64,000 nt of DNA from positions 8,370,001 through 8,434,000 of the forward strand of contig OZ176051.1 in assembly GCA_964247055.1 (NCBI GenBank), given 5' to 3'. Below are positions 48,154 to 61,552 of this stretch, piece after piece. The position numbers were made by a program, and so were the translations under genes. Source of the DNA: Paragordius varius (Eukaryota; Nematomorpha). The notes under the pieces are model-generated. The model saw only the letters and a list, made by a program, of their open reading frames with translations. It did not search any database and was not told the DNA's origin. Within the stretch, counting starts at the first letter, position 1. Each line of letters starts with the position of its first letter.

Positions 48154-50319
48154 ATATAGAACAGTGGTACTCACCAAAAAAATTTGACGGGCCAAATAAA
48201 ATATATTTTTTTTTCGAGGGCCATGCCTTATAATGGCAAATATTCCATAGCTATTTGACACATATGCACATATATATACTCTAAATCAGCACGAATTTTT
48301 TGCGTATCCCATGATCCAACTAAAAATCATTTTGCACCATTTAGTTTAAAATATTTATATTAACCCCATATGATCATCCGTTAAGCGATTTCTGTATGTA
48401 TTCTTGACATACTTCATTTTTGAATATGCCGTCTCACACGTGTAAGAGAGAAAAACAGTTAGGATAACTGAGCACATTTTTTTATATTTTCATATTTATG
48501 TCGCACATCTTACCAAAACTCTACATATCTTTCTACTCTACGATTCTCCTTGAATATAGCCTCCAGATTGGAATCATTTTTAAAATCTACGAATTCTTTA
48601 ATGATATGCGCCTGATCAAAACCGAAATGCTCAAATCGCTTAATATTGGATCCATATGACATGGATTTTAAATGAGTTTTAAGCAATTTTTAATATTTCT
48701 TAATTCAAATCTGAATTTCATCTCATTATATAAAATGTTAAATGATTGTCTATTATTAAATTAATCTCCGCGGTAAATTCTATATTTTCTTCATGAATCG
48801 TTTTAAGTGTTGGAAAATATGGGAGTGTTTTATTTATAAAATCTGGAATATATATTATTAATTTTTCTTTAAAAGCAATATTTGATTAGCAAATTGGCTT
48901 ATTATTTTGCTCCCTTGAAGACTTGGATTAAAACTAAGACAATAATGTCGCAAAGGTAGGCTAATAAAACTCATTATTTGTCACTATTAATTTCCCCGTC
49001 AATTTTTCTGTTATCTTTATGATAATAGAATTTAATAACTTACAAAAAATCACAGCGGTGCACAAAAGAATATCATCAAACTCACTGTGGATATCTTTCA
49101 GAAGGTTTTTGAATGTACGCGGTTTAAATTCTATGCCACGGATGTGGTTAACCATATCCACAACCGTTTTAATTACTGAATTGAGTGATTTATCTTTTAC
49201 ACGCGAAACCATTTGCGGATGAATAAGGCAGTGAAAGGATAAAATATTTGGCAAATTATATTTGTTTTTCAAAAGAGGAATAAATCCTTTGTTTATTCCA
49301 ATCACAGAGGGACAGCCATCTGTGCAGATCACCAATTTCATAATCCATTATTATCGAAAAAGGTGCTAATTATTTTGAGAAAACTTCCTTTTGTGGTATT
49401 ATTCATTGGTAAAAATTTTAAATTTTCCTAGTTGATCATGTTCTCGTTGCAAAATCTCACGAAGAGCTCACATTGAGGTGTTATAATATCAGTCCTAGAA
49501 TCAATAGCAATGCTAAAATATTTGCAGTTTTTCAGAGCCAATAATGTATTGTTAAAAATATATTTAGACATATCTTGAATGCGCCGAGCACATGTTGAAT
49601 CAAGTTAAAGTTTTTTTAATTTGCCTCATGATTTGATCTTTATTATGGAATTTATTAAAAAAAGTGCAACCATTTATTAGACATTCTTTTATTAATTGGA
49701 ATTCAGTAAACGGTTTCATATTTTTTCCTAGGTAATATGAAAATGGATTGTAAAACGTCTTTCAATATTATATTTTTTTATAATTATGTTGTCCTTACAT
49801 ATACGGCAGTTAACAACATTTTTATTTTGAACGACAAAGAATTTTTATTCCCATTTTTAAGATGCGATTTTCATCGGATAATTTATGTTTTTTAGCATTA
49901 GATGTCATACTTTGAATTTATGTTTAAATATTATGTAGATTTTTTCAAAAAATTAGGAATATAATTTGAATTTTGATATAAATTTTTATGGGAATGAGTT
50001 ATAAAAAATGATACAGGATAGCAATGAAAAGAATATGTATATGGAAGTTTGAGTGAAATGCTTGCTTAAATTCAAAAAAAGAATGCAATAAAAAATAGAA
50101 AAGAAAATAGAACAAAGAAACAGAAACAACTTGTGCCAACATTTTGAAATCATTCATATTGGGTAAAAAATAAAAACTACGAAAATTCGTTTATGTGTAT
50201 TTTAAAATTCATCAATAAAAAAATAATATAAGTATCAATATGGTCATAGGGCAATTTTAAAGCACTCTAAGGGCCGCATGCGGCCCGCGGGCCGCGGTTT
50301 GAGTATCACTGATATAGAA
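48154..50319 (-). mobile_element. hAT transposon with exact 8-bp target duplication
   Basis: The element is 48162-50311, flanked by ATATAGAA on both sides. The ends are CAGTGGTACTCACC and, inverted, CAGTGATACTCAAACC. The right end carries the GC-rich GGGCCGCATGCGGCCCGCGG. On the minus strand it encodes a transposase similar to the ZBED5/GTF2IRD2-like hAT group: a start MTSNAKKHKLSDENR near 49,909 typical of the BED-finger end, KPFTEFQLIKECL, and ICTDGCPSVIGINKGFIPLL followed by FHCLIHPQ (the frame 49341-48961). The coding region is interrupted by stops and frame changes, for example upstream of 49341 and after 48961, so this copy is inactive. It is about 2.15 kb long and probably lost part of its 3' coding. 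Confidence 0.9.
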
Positions 50320-52024
50320 GATAAAATAAATGTTTTAGTAGATAAAAACATAATACTTGCGAAGATTTGAATAGAAACCGACAATATAAATATCCTATAT
50401 AAATACGGAATCATAGTTTTTAGAGTATGGCAAAAATAATCAAACAAATTGACAAAGATTTATATCGTAAAAATTTATTTTGTTTTAATAATAAATTAAT
50501 CTCAATTAAATACGTTATTTTATGTATGTCTGAAACATTGTTTCATTCATCCATCATAATTAATTCATGGAATTTTTTTTGACAAATAAAATATATATAT
50601 AAAATAAGTCGCCTCCAGAAAAGTAAGTCAAAAATTTTGATCTATATGGGATATTTTGTGTAATCTATGTAGTCAAAATTTCCCTAGAAAAAATAATACT
50701 AAAATTGTTCGAAATTGCTAATATAATTTTGATTTGGTTCAGTTCCGTTAAGTATTATGTTAATTTAAAAGGTTCATTGAACAAGGACATATGTTTGATT
50801 TAATTACCGCGTATTTATATATATCGATATATTTATTAGTTTTGACATAATAGGTAGTTAAAAAATCTATTTTCGTATTTATTTCAACAACAATATCTAC
50901 AAAAACAAACATTTGAAGGACAAAGTAGGTTTTAAATATTTGTTTTAAGAACTCATTTTAAGGATATAATGAGGATAACATTTTCCAAAAATTATTCTGG
51001 ATTTCTCTATCTAATGCCCTGTCACGCGTCTCTGTGTTTTAGTAGATACGATCATTAATGATTGGTAAAATATTTTTCTGCAATAAACATATTTAAAAAT
51101 TGTCTATTATTGGTGTCTATAGACACCATTATTGGAAACGTATTTTACACAGGGCGATCCTTAGAAAATATTTTAATAAGGGACGTAATATGTCATTTCT
51201 CATAAAATACTGAAAACCATTATTGACTGCCTAAGTATTCAAAGTTTTATATAACAAAAACACGTTATTTTTAAATGATGACTTATTCCAGCTAATACAA
51301 AAGGCTAAATTATTACTTGTTAATGGTAATTACTTAAAATATTGAACCCACGTTATTTTTGCATGATGGAATTTCGCTAATTTACCAAAAAAATACCTTT
51401 ATAAGAGACCATTACTTTTACATATGGTGTCTGTTTTAAAAAATTAAAGTAATATTTTTATACGGTGGGCTATTTGCACAGGATAGATCCCTCTTAACGG
51501 GTAATTTTGAAGAAGCCTTTGACTAAAAAATTTGCAATGGAAAATAATTAAAACCATTACATCCATACTTATAAGTACTAACAGGAATCGCTTCAGTAAA
51601 TTACTTTTATTAAAACTATGTCATTTTAACGGAGTTGCGGATAAATTCAAGGGTAAAAAGGTTCTGTTAATCTGTGCATATAGATAAACTTTCAAAAGTT
51701 ATTCCATTCGGCAAAATGTCCATAGAGCAACCAAAGATTTTAAGACAACGGTTTAAACTAGAAAAACTATTGGATACTTTTAGGTTTTTTATTAATGTAT
51801 TAAATTAATATATAGAACCTTTACAATTGAAGTCGATTACAGCTATATGGCAAAGTTTTTCCCTTAAGATATTGTCATGGTATAAAACATTAAAATCGTT
51901 TCAATAACCCAACGCTTGTGAACCCTAAACTAAGCATTCGCCTTTTAACATGCATAATGCTCATAAAAATCAGAATATTCCAAAATATTTATTAATCCCT
52001 ATAATTAATAAAAAACATTTTTCA
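50320..52024. other. Non-coding stretch, probably intronic
   Basis: It lies between the hAT element and the exon at 52 kb. A short hairpin with TTGGTGTCTATAGACACCA is at about 51,109-51,127. Nothing else is recognised. Confidence 0.45.
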
Positions 52025-55000
52025 TTAATTGTATGTAGTACAGTTAGGAGGAGGTCTTAAAACTTGTGGTATTAGATTTTTGAGTCTTTCATTTACATCG
52101 TTATACACTGCGTTAGCTAAAACATCCAAAATTGATATGTGGTTATAATCAAATCTTTGCCCATTCGTAGTCGTTCCAACAATGCAATTGGTATTTGGGT
52201 TCAAAAGAGGACTGTTTGAACATAACTAATATATAAATTAATATATAATATCATTGAAATCTCAAATTTATATTTAATCATCTTATCATGCCTGCAAAAA
52301 TTCAAATTCACCCTGGTACTATTTAAATTCACCCTTGAACAATTTGAATTTCGTTCTAAAAAATTTTGTGGGTTCAATATCAACTCAAAATTTAATTAAA
52401 ATATTTGACACTAGTCGGCCATTTTTTTAATAGTTATTCTGGTTAGTATGCAAACAAAGCATGATTTAATACAAAAAAAGGCTGTTTAAAACGAAAGTTG
52501 TCTTTTATAAAAATCCAAATAGGAGACCAAAGTTGGAAACAGGAAAAGAACTATGCCCAAAACAAATATCCATTTTCTACAAATAATTTAGAGGGTTCCT
52601 ATATGTGTCAAATTTGAAGAAAAAAAGATTAATTATTCAATGTCAATATGAAGTTTCATGGTGATATTAGTGCCGATATAATTTATCAATCATTTTTATA
52701 TCTAGATAATAATACAATTTTGGTCCCTGGTGTGTTGAAATTGGTAAATCGTTGATTAGGAACCTCATATACAAGTCTTTCGTTTCCAACAATCCCATTG
52801 TATGCATTGTGCTGTAAAACTGGAATCAACAATGTTTGCGTGCATGTGTAGTTACTTTAAAAATATTATTATTTAAAAAGTATTGCTAAACTCTGTGTGC
52901 AAAAAATTTTTGACAAAAAATTTTATTTTCATGAGATAGCCTATAACCAGCGTATTCATTTGACGCTAAAATTTTTATTTGTTCAACCTAGCATTTGAAA
53001 TACTGAGAGAAAATCTAAATCGGGTAAAAAGTGAAAATTAAGGATAATTCATAAAATAAAGATAAAATTTGAAATATGATTTATTATAATTTTAGGAGAT
53101 ATTTTCAATATATAAGTAGCCTAAAATCATATAGTTAGGGTTACTATAAAATTTTAGTTCAAAATAGGGCGTTTTTCTTTTATCACACTTATAAGACAAA
53201 AAAATTTAATGAAACTATATTAAAATATTTTTTTTTAATTACATATTACCTAAACTCACTATTAAAATCTTAACATCATATTTTATTCAGTAAAAAATAC
53301 TTATTCAAAATAAAATCAAAAATATTGTTTTTTATTTTTGCATTTTTTGTCATCTGGTTTATGAGTGTATAAAAAGTTTATACTGTTTTATTTTGGATTC
53401 TTACATGAGTGGGAATCATTAAGTATATGATTTATGCAAAATAGGATTTAAAAGTAGTGGAATATCATCCAATAATCCCTATAAATCCCTGTAACAAATA
53501 TTTTATGACAAATTAATATTTGTATTGGGATTTGTACGAATTGTTGGTTGATATTCCACTAATTTTAAATCCTATTTTACATAAATTACATACTTTATAA
53601 TTCGCACTCATGTAAGATTCCAAAATAAAACAGTATAAATTTTTTTATATGCTCACAAACCAGATAAAAAAATGTAAAAATAAAAAACAATATTTTTTGG
53701 ATTTATTTTGATATATAAGTTTTTTTACTGAATAAAATATGGATGAAATATTAATAGTGAGTTTAGCTAGAAAATAATTTAAAAAAATTATTTAAATATA
53801 GTATATAAAAAAAATTTGTCTTGTGAGTGTGTTAAAAGAAAAATGCCATCTTTTGAATTTAAATTTTATAGAAACCCTAACTATATGATTTTAGGCTATT
53901 TATATGTTGAAAATATATCCTAAAATATAAATAAACCATAAAATCCCATATTTAATCATTATTTTTTGAATTATCCTTAATTAACCTTAATTTTCACTTA
54001 TCGTCCGATTTCTTTTTTCTTTCAATATTTAAACTTGGTTGTCAAAAAATAAAAATTTTGGCGGCAAATGAATTCACTGGTCACTAGCTATCTCATGAAA
54101 AAAAAATTTTTTTGTTAAATCTAAATGACCCTCTTTTTTGCACACAGTGATATAATAAGGATACTTTTAAAACACTCTTAAATTTTTATTACTTTTCTTT
54201 TTTAACTATATATGGGATGTTTTTGACGTAGGCTTTAATCTGTTAACACTTTGATTCGAATTGGGGTATGTAAATACCACAGACTAATGGTTATTAAAAA
54301 AATAAAAAAACGGTTCTAATTCAATTCTATGCTTCTATTCCTATAAAATATATAAAAACGCCAATATATCTAAATATAGTTTGTTTTGAAAAAACTCCAT
54401 GAACATTTTGACGCCATTTTTACAACATTATTGCAAAATATGCGTTTGATTCTAATGCTAAAACTTAAGTCAATTTTTATTTAAATCACATCTAAGATTA
54501 GAACAAAATTGGTTAATAATAATGCATATTTTATAAAGCTATGTAGACTAAATTATTACCTTTAGGTTTAACCATAAAATTAGTAATACGAAATTTTAAA
54601 TGAATCTTTTATATATTTCGGTGCATTAATGTAATGTTATATAAGTGCAAACCTTTGCTATGGTTTGAGTTTGTTTCATATTTTTAGAATTAATTGATTT
54701 TAAATAGGCCTACAATTCGAATCGGAGGACTGAAATGAATGTGTTGTACAAGTGTTAAATATCTATTATATGAAAATTTTTATGCGGAAATAGTATTATC
54801 AGACATTATTATTTATTAGTAAATTTATCTTTTGATATATTTTAATTGAATAATGTAAAATTTAGGCCAAATAAAAAGATCCGATTACCAATAATTTTTG
54901 ATAGCTGTCAAAATTAAAAACATTTCAATAATTTATGAATTTTTTAACCATAATATATTTATACTTGCCACTTTTATAGCCTCTTTTCATAAAATCTGAA

Positions 55001-58000
55001 AACAAATTTTTTCAATAAAAAGTTGAAATGATAATTATTTAAAACTTGGCATTTTCAAAACTTCATGTGAAATATGCCGAAAAATCTTGCCCATTTTTTA
55101 CATTTAAGTTCAATATGAGTTATGAAATAACCCTCAAAAGGTTATGAATAAAATGTCAAAAATATACCATGTCGTTGTAAATATATTACGTAAGGCTTGA
55201 CAAGATGCCTAATAATGAAACAATTGGATTAGTATATACATTCATGTATCCTTTATTTTATCAAAAATTTATTTTTTTCGTTAAATGGGTGGGTATATCT
55301 GGTAAAGAATGGAAAAAACAAGAGCTCTATGCTGATTCTTATACTTTTTTGATGAATGTGATATTGTTAATACCATATAGCTCTTGTTTTTTCCATTCTT
55401 TACCAAATATTTATAAACATTTAACGTAAAAAAATAAATTTTTGATAAATAAAGGATACATGACTGTAATAAAAATTTAACTTGATATTTAAAAATTGTG
55501 TAAAATTACACCTCAAAATCAACTGACGGTTGTGAAAATCCAGTCGGATTTATTCTAGGTGGTACATAATTCTACAAAAACATATTTTATAAAGTTTGTT
55601 CATTAAATTTTATGTTACTTTCCATCCATATCCCGATACTAAAAAGCATAAAAATTATACATTTGTATCAAAAATTCAAAAAAATTTCACAAAAAAGGTC
55701 AAAAAACATACTTGCAGAGAATATTGAAAATAAAATTAAAATATTTAGCATATCGGCCATATTTCTACTAAATATAAATATATTTAACTAAAATTTTTTA
55801 ATCAAATATTTAAAAATGAGTTTTAGGGGCAATCAAATATCAAGGTAAATTACCTAGTCATTTATATAAATATATATAATGATTAACTTAAATGTATCAT
55901 ATTTCTTATCTATATCTTATTTCGGTATTTTTATATTTGAAAATTTATCTTGGTTTTTTTTACTTGAATTAAAAACTTTGGCAATCGATATATATAATTT
56001 CACTGTGTTAATTTGATAATTCTATTTTTACTATATAATTAAATCCATGTTAAGTCTTTATCGTAAGTTATAAACAGCTTCTGTGAGCGTGGATTATTAC
56101 TTAACATTTTTTAAAGAAAAAAGATTTTACACTAATTTCTCTTGTTCTAAAGATGATTTGTTTTTCAAAAATCGCTTTGATTTCGGTTTTTGGTTGAATG
56201 GCTTTATCCATTCTTTTTATTTTATCACTTTTCACAAAAATTTACACGTACAAAACCTACAAAAGATATTAATCTATACCACTTAAATAATCTATATATT
56301 TATAAAAATGCAAAATGCTGGCTTTGTGATCTGGTACAGGAAAACGGGCAGACCCATTCAAATCTAAACTTCGAAAAAATATAATCATTAATGAATGCCC
56401 CGACAATAGCTTCGCCCTTTTTTGAAATAGGCCCCCAGTTCGGGCCCACCCCGTGGGAAAAACGGTTTTTTTTGAAAACACAAGTCCACAAAAATCGTGT
56501 CTTTGAGACAATTTTCCGGAGAACGTGTTGGACCATTCAATTTCAAATATGATTTTTATTTAGTTATTTTCGATTGCGCCGAACATAGTCGTCTCGCTTT
56601 TTTAGCTTAGGCCCTCTTTTTACCCGCTCCCCCCGTAAAATGCCACCTTTTTCAAAAAACAAAGTCTACAAAAATAATTTTTTGAATCGATTTTTTGTCA
56701 AGGTATGAGACCGTAAAAATTCAATATGGATTCCAAGTATTCTCTAATAAAAGGCAATAATATTAGTCCACCGTTTCTTTGATGATAGCCGCTGGGTAAG
56801 GAGCTACCTTCTAAAAACTGATTTTTCATGCAACTTTGTGATCTGTTTTCGGAAAACCGGTAGACCCATTCAAATCCCAATATCGAAAAAATATAATCAT
56901 TAATGAATGCCAAGACAATAGCTTCGCCCTTTTTTTGAAGTAGGCCCCCAGTTTGGGTCCACCCCGTGTAAAAAACAGGTATCTTTGAGACAAATTTCCG
57001 GAGAACGTGTTGGACCATTCAATTTCAAATATGATTTTTGTTTACTTATTTTTGATCCTGCCGAATATAGTCGACTCACTTTTTTGATTTAGGCCCTCTT
57101 TTTACCCGCTACCCCCGTAAAATGCCATTTTTTTCAAAAAAAAACAAAGTTCACAAAAAAATTTTTTGATTGTGTTTTTTTGCCCAAGGTATGAGACCGT
57201 AAAAATCCAATAAAGATTCCACGTATTCCCTGTTAAAAGGCAAAAAATTTAGTCAAGCGTTTTTTTGATGATAGCTGCTGAGTAAAAAGTATCTATCATA
57301 TGTATAGGATGTTAAAAAATATATGTATAATAAAACATTATTTATGGTAATCTATATATTTATAAAAATGGAAAAGGCTGGCTTTGTGATCTGGTACAGG
57401 AAAACGGGCAGACCCATTCAAATCCAAACTTCGAAAAAATATAATCATTAACAAATGTCCCGACAATAGCTTCGCCTTTTTTGAAATAGGTCCCCAGTTC
57501 GGGCCCACCCCGTGTGAAAAACGGGTATCTTTGAGACAAATTTCCGGAGAACGTGTTGGACCATTCAATTTCAAATATGATTTTTGTTTACTTATTATTG
57601 ATTCTGCAGAACATAGTCGACTCACTTTTTTAGGCCCTCTTTTTTAGGCCCTCTTTTTACCCGCTCCCCCCGTAAAATGCCACCTTTTTCAAAAAACAAA
57701 GTCCACAAAAATATTTTTTTAATCGATTTTTTGCCTTAAGGTATGAGACCGTAAAAATTCAATATGGATTCCATGTATTCCCTGTTAAAAGGCAAAAAAT
57801 TGAAAGCGTTTCTTTGATGATAGCTGCTGAGTAAGGAGCTACCCGCGAAAAACTGACCCGTCATATCGAAATAGCGTGCTTTTGAGGCTAATTACAGAAA
57901 ACCTATCAGGCCATATGAGTTCAATAGCTGCTTAAAGTATTACCCGTAAAAAGTCAAAAATTTTAATAGAGCGGATTTTTTGAATTAACCGTTAAATAGG

Positions 58001-61000
58001 CCCTTTACTCCCTAAAAATGCGCTATCATTGAACTATTATTTGGTTTTGAAACCATTCTTCCATAAACTATTAGGACTGAACGATTATTCCAGGTATAAA
58101 GGCAAATTATTTTATCTAACTACATTTTTATATAGGCCTCTGGGTAGGGGCTACCCGCCTACAACTGCGCATTTATATCCATACAGCATGTTTTTGGAGC
58201 TAAATTTCAAAATATGACACTATGTGATTCATTTAAAAACTTCGTGCCGCATACCAAAATTGCTTATAAAATTAAAAATGCCCCCCCTCTCCCTCCCTCA
58301 GAAGTCTGAAAGACTTCCTCGGGCTGCGTAGCAGCACGAGATTTACGCTAGTTTACTTATAAATTTTAAGTCTGTGCTTTTTAATAAAAGCGTTTACTTA
58401 AAACGGTTCCAATTTCCATCAACAAAAATAGTTTCGGTGCCATCTCCCAAAAATGTCGTAAATTCATAAATTTTGCGCCATAAAAACTTACTTATGAAAT
58501 TTTCGTTGCAATGAAACAAATGTAAAAGTATTTATTAAAATCACATATTTCTAAAAATTTTGAAATGGTGGGTATCACACTGCAAAAAATTAAAAGGTTT
58601 TCCTGGTTGAAAAAAGCTTATATAAAATTTTTGTTTTACTAAATTTTGTATAATGTCTTTTATCGTTTTAAGGGCATTTAACGTCGATTTCAATCATGTG
58701 ATATGTTCCATTAAGAAAAACATTCCCTAAATCATTGTTGCACACCAGTGATTGGATAATTGTGTTGGGATGAATTTTAGTTCTTGCCCCAATAATATAC
58801 TGAACTCCATTATGCAATTGTTTGACTTGTGCCTTTAAAAGTGCGTAATTTTTAAATAACATTCGGTTTGATTATGAAAAAATAGTTAATTTTTTCGATC
58901 CAAATCGGGATATTTGATACCCCAGGTTAACTATCGCTATAAAGAGGGTGGTCTTAATTTATGCTTGCTTAACTTTAAAAAATATTATAAAAACACTAAA
59001 AATATATAAAATTATATAACAATGTTGAGAAAAAAGTACCATACTAAACTATTTCGTCTCCATTTTTATTTCTCAAATCTAATAAATGCTTTTATATACG
59101 GCTAAAAAATTTTTTTGAATTAACCAGGGCATTTTTAAGATAGCTACATTTTTATCTATTAAACCATAAAAGATAAATATTTAATCTAAAGTTAAATAAT
59201 ATTTTTATATTTTGGTGCAAAGATGTTCGATCCATATTTTTCTATTATCTTATTACGGCCAGAATCAGGACTGGCCCTAATAAGTACATGGATCATAAAT
59301 TTAAGTGATAATTGGACAATCCTGATATTTAAAAAAGCTATATTTTGAATCAGATATCTGGTCCACTATTATTGGTCGGCATAGTAATGCGTTGTAACAA
59401 AAAACGATCTCAAATTGCACACTTATCTTAAAAAGTTGTTATATTATAAAATAAAAAGTTTAAAAATATGGTTTATTTGAAATTTTTTTGTAAGAGGCAA
59501 AGTTTTAAAAAGTCCCTGCTTTTTTGATACACGGTTCTAGTTACCACTAAACTGTTCGATACATCAACAATCATCAAAAAGAAATATTTGTCCAAAAGAA
59601 AGATAAAGAAAGTATATACGGAAAATGATGGCTGTAAAGGATTGCATTTTGTTTTGTTTTCAGTGTAAACGTATCCACAAATTTCTCCTGTTGCATTCGA
59701 AATTGTAAACATTAGCTATTCGACATAGAAAGATATTTAACCGTTATATAATAAATGCCAAAGATAATTAAAAAATTAAAAATTCTATAATAATGAAGAG
59801 TTGGTTTAATATATGAGACGATGGTAAAAAAATTATTATATATTGTTATTTATTGTCTTCAAAGATTAGGGACATACAAAGTTTTTATAGGATACAAAAT
59901 TTAATTTTTAAAATGAAACCGGGGGCTTCCTAAAACTTTGGGACCGGAACCGAGTTGTTTTAATCCTTACGAAACCGGTTTCCGCTAAAATCTTAGCATT
60001 CCGGTTTTATTTTATGGTTTCTCTCGAAGCCATGAGCAAAACCAACTGAGATAATAAATTTTAATGCATAAATTTAAACGTATAAATATATAGGGTGATG
60101 TTTTACCTAGGTATTAATAATAGGGCTTTAAAATAAAATTTGTACCTTACATAAAATACCTAATGCCATTTTTTCTATAATATAATTAAGCGAAAAAATT
60201 TCTTTAAAGTCAAATATTTATGGTAATGTATATTAGGGTTGAGTCCTAAGAAGCGGATTATGTACCAAATTTTTCTTTCATTCTGGAATTTTCAGCCATT
60301 ATAAGTCATACAACTGGAGCGAAAATTTGCTCCAAAATTTAATATTTAACTCATAATCATTTTGCAAAAAATGTAATTTTACGGATAAAGCGCTAAATAT
60401 GGGTGAAATTTTAAAATGGTCAGAAAATGAAAAAAATCTTATTGAGAAATCGGTCGATCTTTGAAAAATTTTCTTAGTAACCGATCTTTAGGGATAATCT
60501 CTTTTTTCCTATTTTTATACGGGTATCTAGGATAAATAAAAAAGTGGCATGACATAGTTGGCGCATATATAAAGAAGTAAAAATTTTCGACTTTTGAATT
60601 TGCATGGGCCTACACTTTCCAGATATTTTTATTCAAGGCAATATCCTAAATATATTGTATTTATTTGTATATAATAGACTTACATCTGAATCTATTTTTA
60701 CTGTTACGAATGTAAAATAGGTAGGATCATTATTTGTGAATGATTGTATTATATCAATAAATCCTGTATGCAGAACGTAAGAAGTGTTTACAGAATTTTT
60801 TAGTTGAGATAAAAACGATTTTGCATCTAAATACATTTTAATTTGTTTATTCGGAAGTTTGTCAACTTGAACTGATGTATCGGTAAGATATCTAAAGGGA
60901 GAGAATAAATAAATTTGAAATATTAAAGACAAAATTATATATTTACGGAATAGGATTGGTAAAGATATCTAGAATCGTATAAGTTTTAGCATCCCAGTCC

Positions 61001-61013
61001 CGAGTACATATAT
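52025..61013 (-). CDS. Unrecognised glycoprotein-like gene, 5' exon group (6 exons seen, 5' end open)
   Basis: Exons on the minus strand: 61013-60947, 60891-60684, 59715-59545, 58832-58683, 55571-55512, 52225-52042 (or to the stop at 52027-52025). All junctions are GT..AG and all phases agree; about 280 residues, with more exons expected upstream. Segments include CTRDWDAKTYTILDIFTNP, DAKSFLSQLKNSVNTSYVL, KYFFLMIVDVSNSLV, GARTKIHPNTIIQSLVC, YVPPRINPTGFSQPSVDF and FDYNHISILDVLANAVYND. Sequons NTSY, NGTY and NCTT suggest an extracellular protein or ectodomain. The last exon either ends in TAA or uses a donor at 52042 that would splice to 43306 in phase, making one gene with the 35-43 kb exons. 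I could not assign a family; a vague likeness to alpha-2/delta or Cache-type ectodomains was not convincing. Confidence 0.6.
52290..52380. mobile_element. MITE, family M, arm fragment
   Basis: Two iterons (ATTCAAATTCACCCTGG, TTTAAATTCACCCTTGAAC) and no core. It lies just upstream of the exon at 52225 in intronic sequence. Confidence 0.6.
52885..54150. repeat. Large palindromic (foldback) element
   Basis: Two arms of about 0.6 kb meet near 53,510. The outer ends are CTCTGTGTGCAAAAAA at the left and the inverse TTTTTTGCACACAGTG at the right, with matching blocks all the way in (for example CCTAAAATCATATAGTTAGG and its complement near 53,880). One arm alone occurs in the cyclophilin intron at 21870-22430. 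No coding sequence is seen. Confidence 0.85.
54243..54757. mobile_element. Family D element, copy 4
   Basis: TAACACTTTGATTCGAATTG at the left and CAATTCGAATCGGAGGACTG..AAGTGTTAA at the right, with the same internal order as the copies at 27 and 29 kb. Confidence 0.8.
55239..55466. mobile_element. MITE, family B, copy 2
   Basis: The ends are CATTCATGTATCCTTTATTT and the inverse ..AAAGGATACATGACTG, with TA on both sides and the internal inverted pair GGTAAAGAATGGAAAAAACA. It lies in the intron between the exons at 55,512 and 52,225. Confidence 0.85.
56291..58351 (+). mobile_element. Two-unit head-to-tail Helitron array
   Basis: 5' ends TCTATATATTTATAAAAATG lie at 56291 and 57351, each after A, joined by the same linker type as in the 24 kb array (ATCTATCATATGTATAGGATG). 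The second unit continues into sequence shared with the interior of the 4510-6819 copy (from about 57,840) and ends in the CTCGGGCTGC hairpin and CTAG at 58348-58351, followed by T. It lies in the intron between exons at 58,683 and 55,571. Confidence 0.85.
58890..59240. mobile_element. Worn family D relic
   Basis: GATCCAAATCGGGATATTTGATACCCCAG followed by the family's 'GGTCTTAATTTATGCTT' and 'TTTCGTCTCCATTTTTATTT' blocks. The right end is not clear. Confidence 0.45.
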
Positions 61014-61065
61014 CTAAATATTTAATCGTTAAAACGATTTTTTTTCATTTTTAGGTTATTAAATT

Positions 61066-61552
61066 AGGGTGTCCAACACAAATGGCGTTACGGGCTGCAT
61101 TTTGAGCTCAAAAAATAAAAATCCAATCACGAAAGTATAGAAAGAGTTACGATCACAATTATAAATTATTTATTATTTTATTAATTCCGTTGGCAAAATT
61201 CGGAAAACGATTAGATTTGCCAACATTATAAATCAAGAAGTCAAGTTTATCTCCAATGAAAAAAAATTCCTTTACTTATTTAACGTTTTTTGTTTTTAAA
61301 AATTGGAATGAATAATAATTTTTACCTTAATTAGAGCTTACGGCCGCCTTAAATAACGCTTTATCGAAATATTGGTTTCAAAAATCTGAATAATACGTTA
61401 ATTTTAAATCAATAATATTTTGAAGTGAATGAAATAAAATTTTACTAAAATATATTTAAATCATAAACTGTAGTATTTATATCGTTTTTTTGTTCAAATA
61501 TTTCGCGGGCCATAAAAAAGATTTGAAGAACCGTATATTGGACACCCCTGAT
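61066..61552. mobile_element. hAT-like non-autonomous element
   Basis: The left end is TAGGGTGTCCAACACAAATG; the right end, inverted, is CAGGGGTGTCCAATATACGG. The same terminal type occurs at 26802-28110. No coding sequence or clean target duplication is seen. Confidence 0.6.

Noticed and set aside
49019-49222. Plus-strand frame inside the hAT element
   Set aside because: It is antisense to the recognisable hAT transposase frame and is a shadow of it.
55239-55466. Plus-strand frame through the family B MITE
   Set aside because: The frame follows the inverted repeat itself; the other copy at 46432 does not preserve it.
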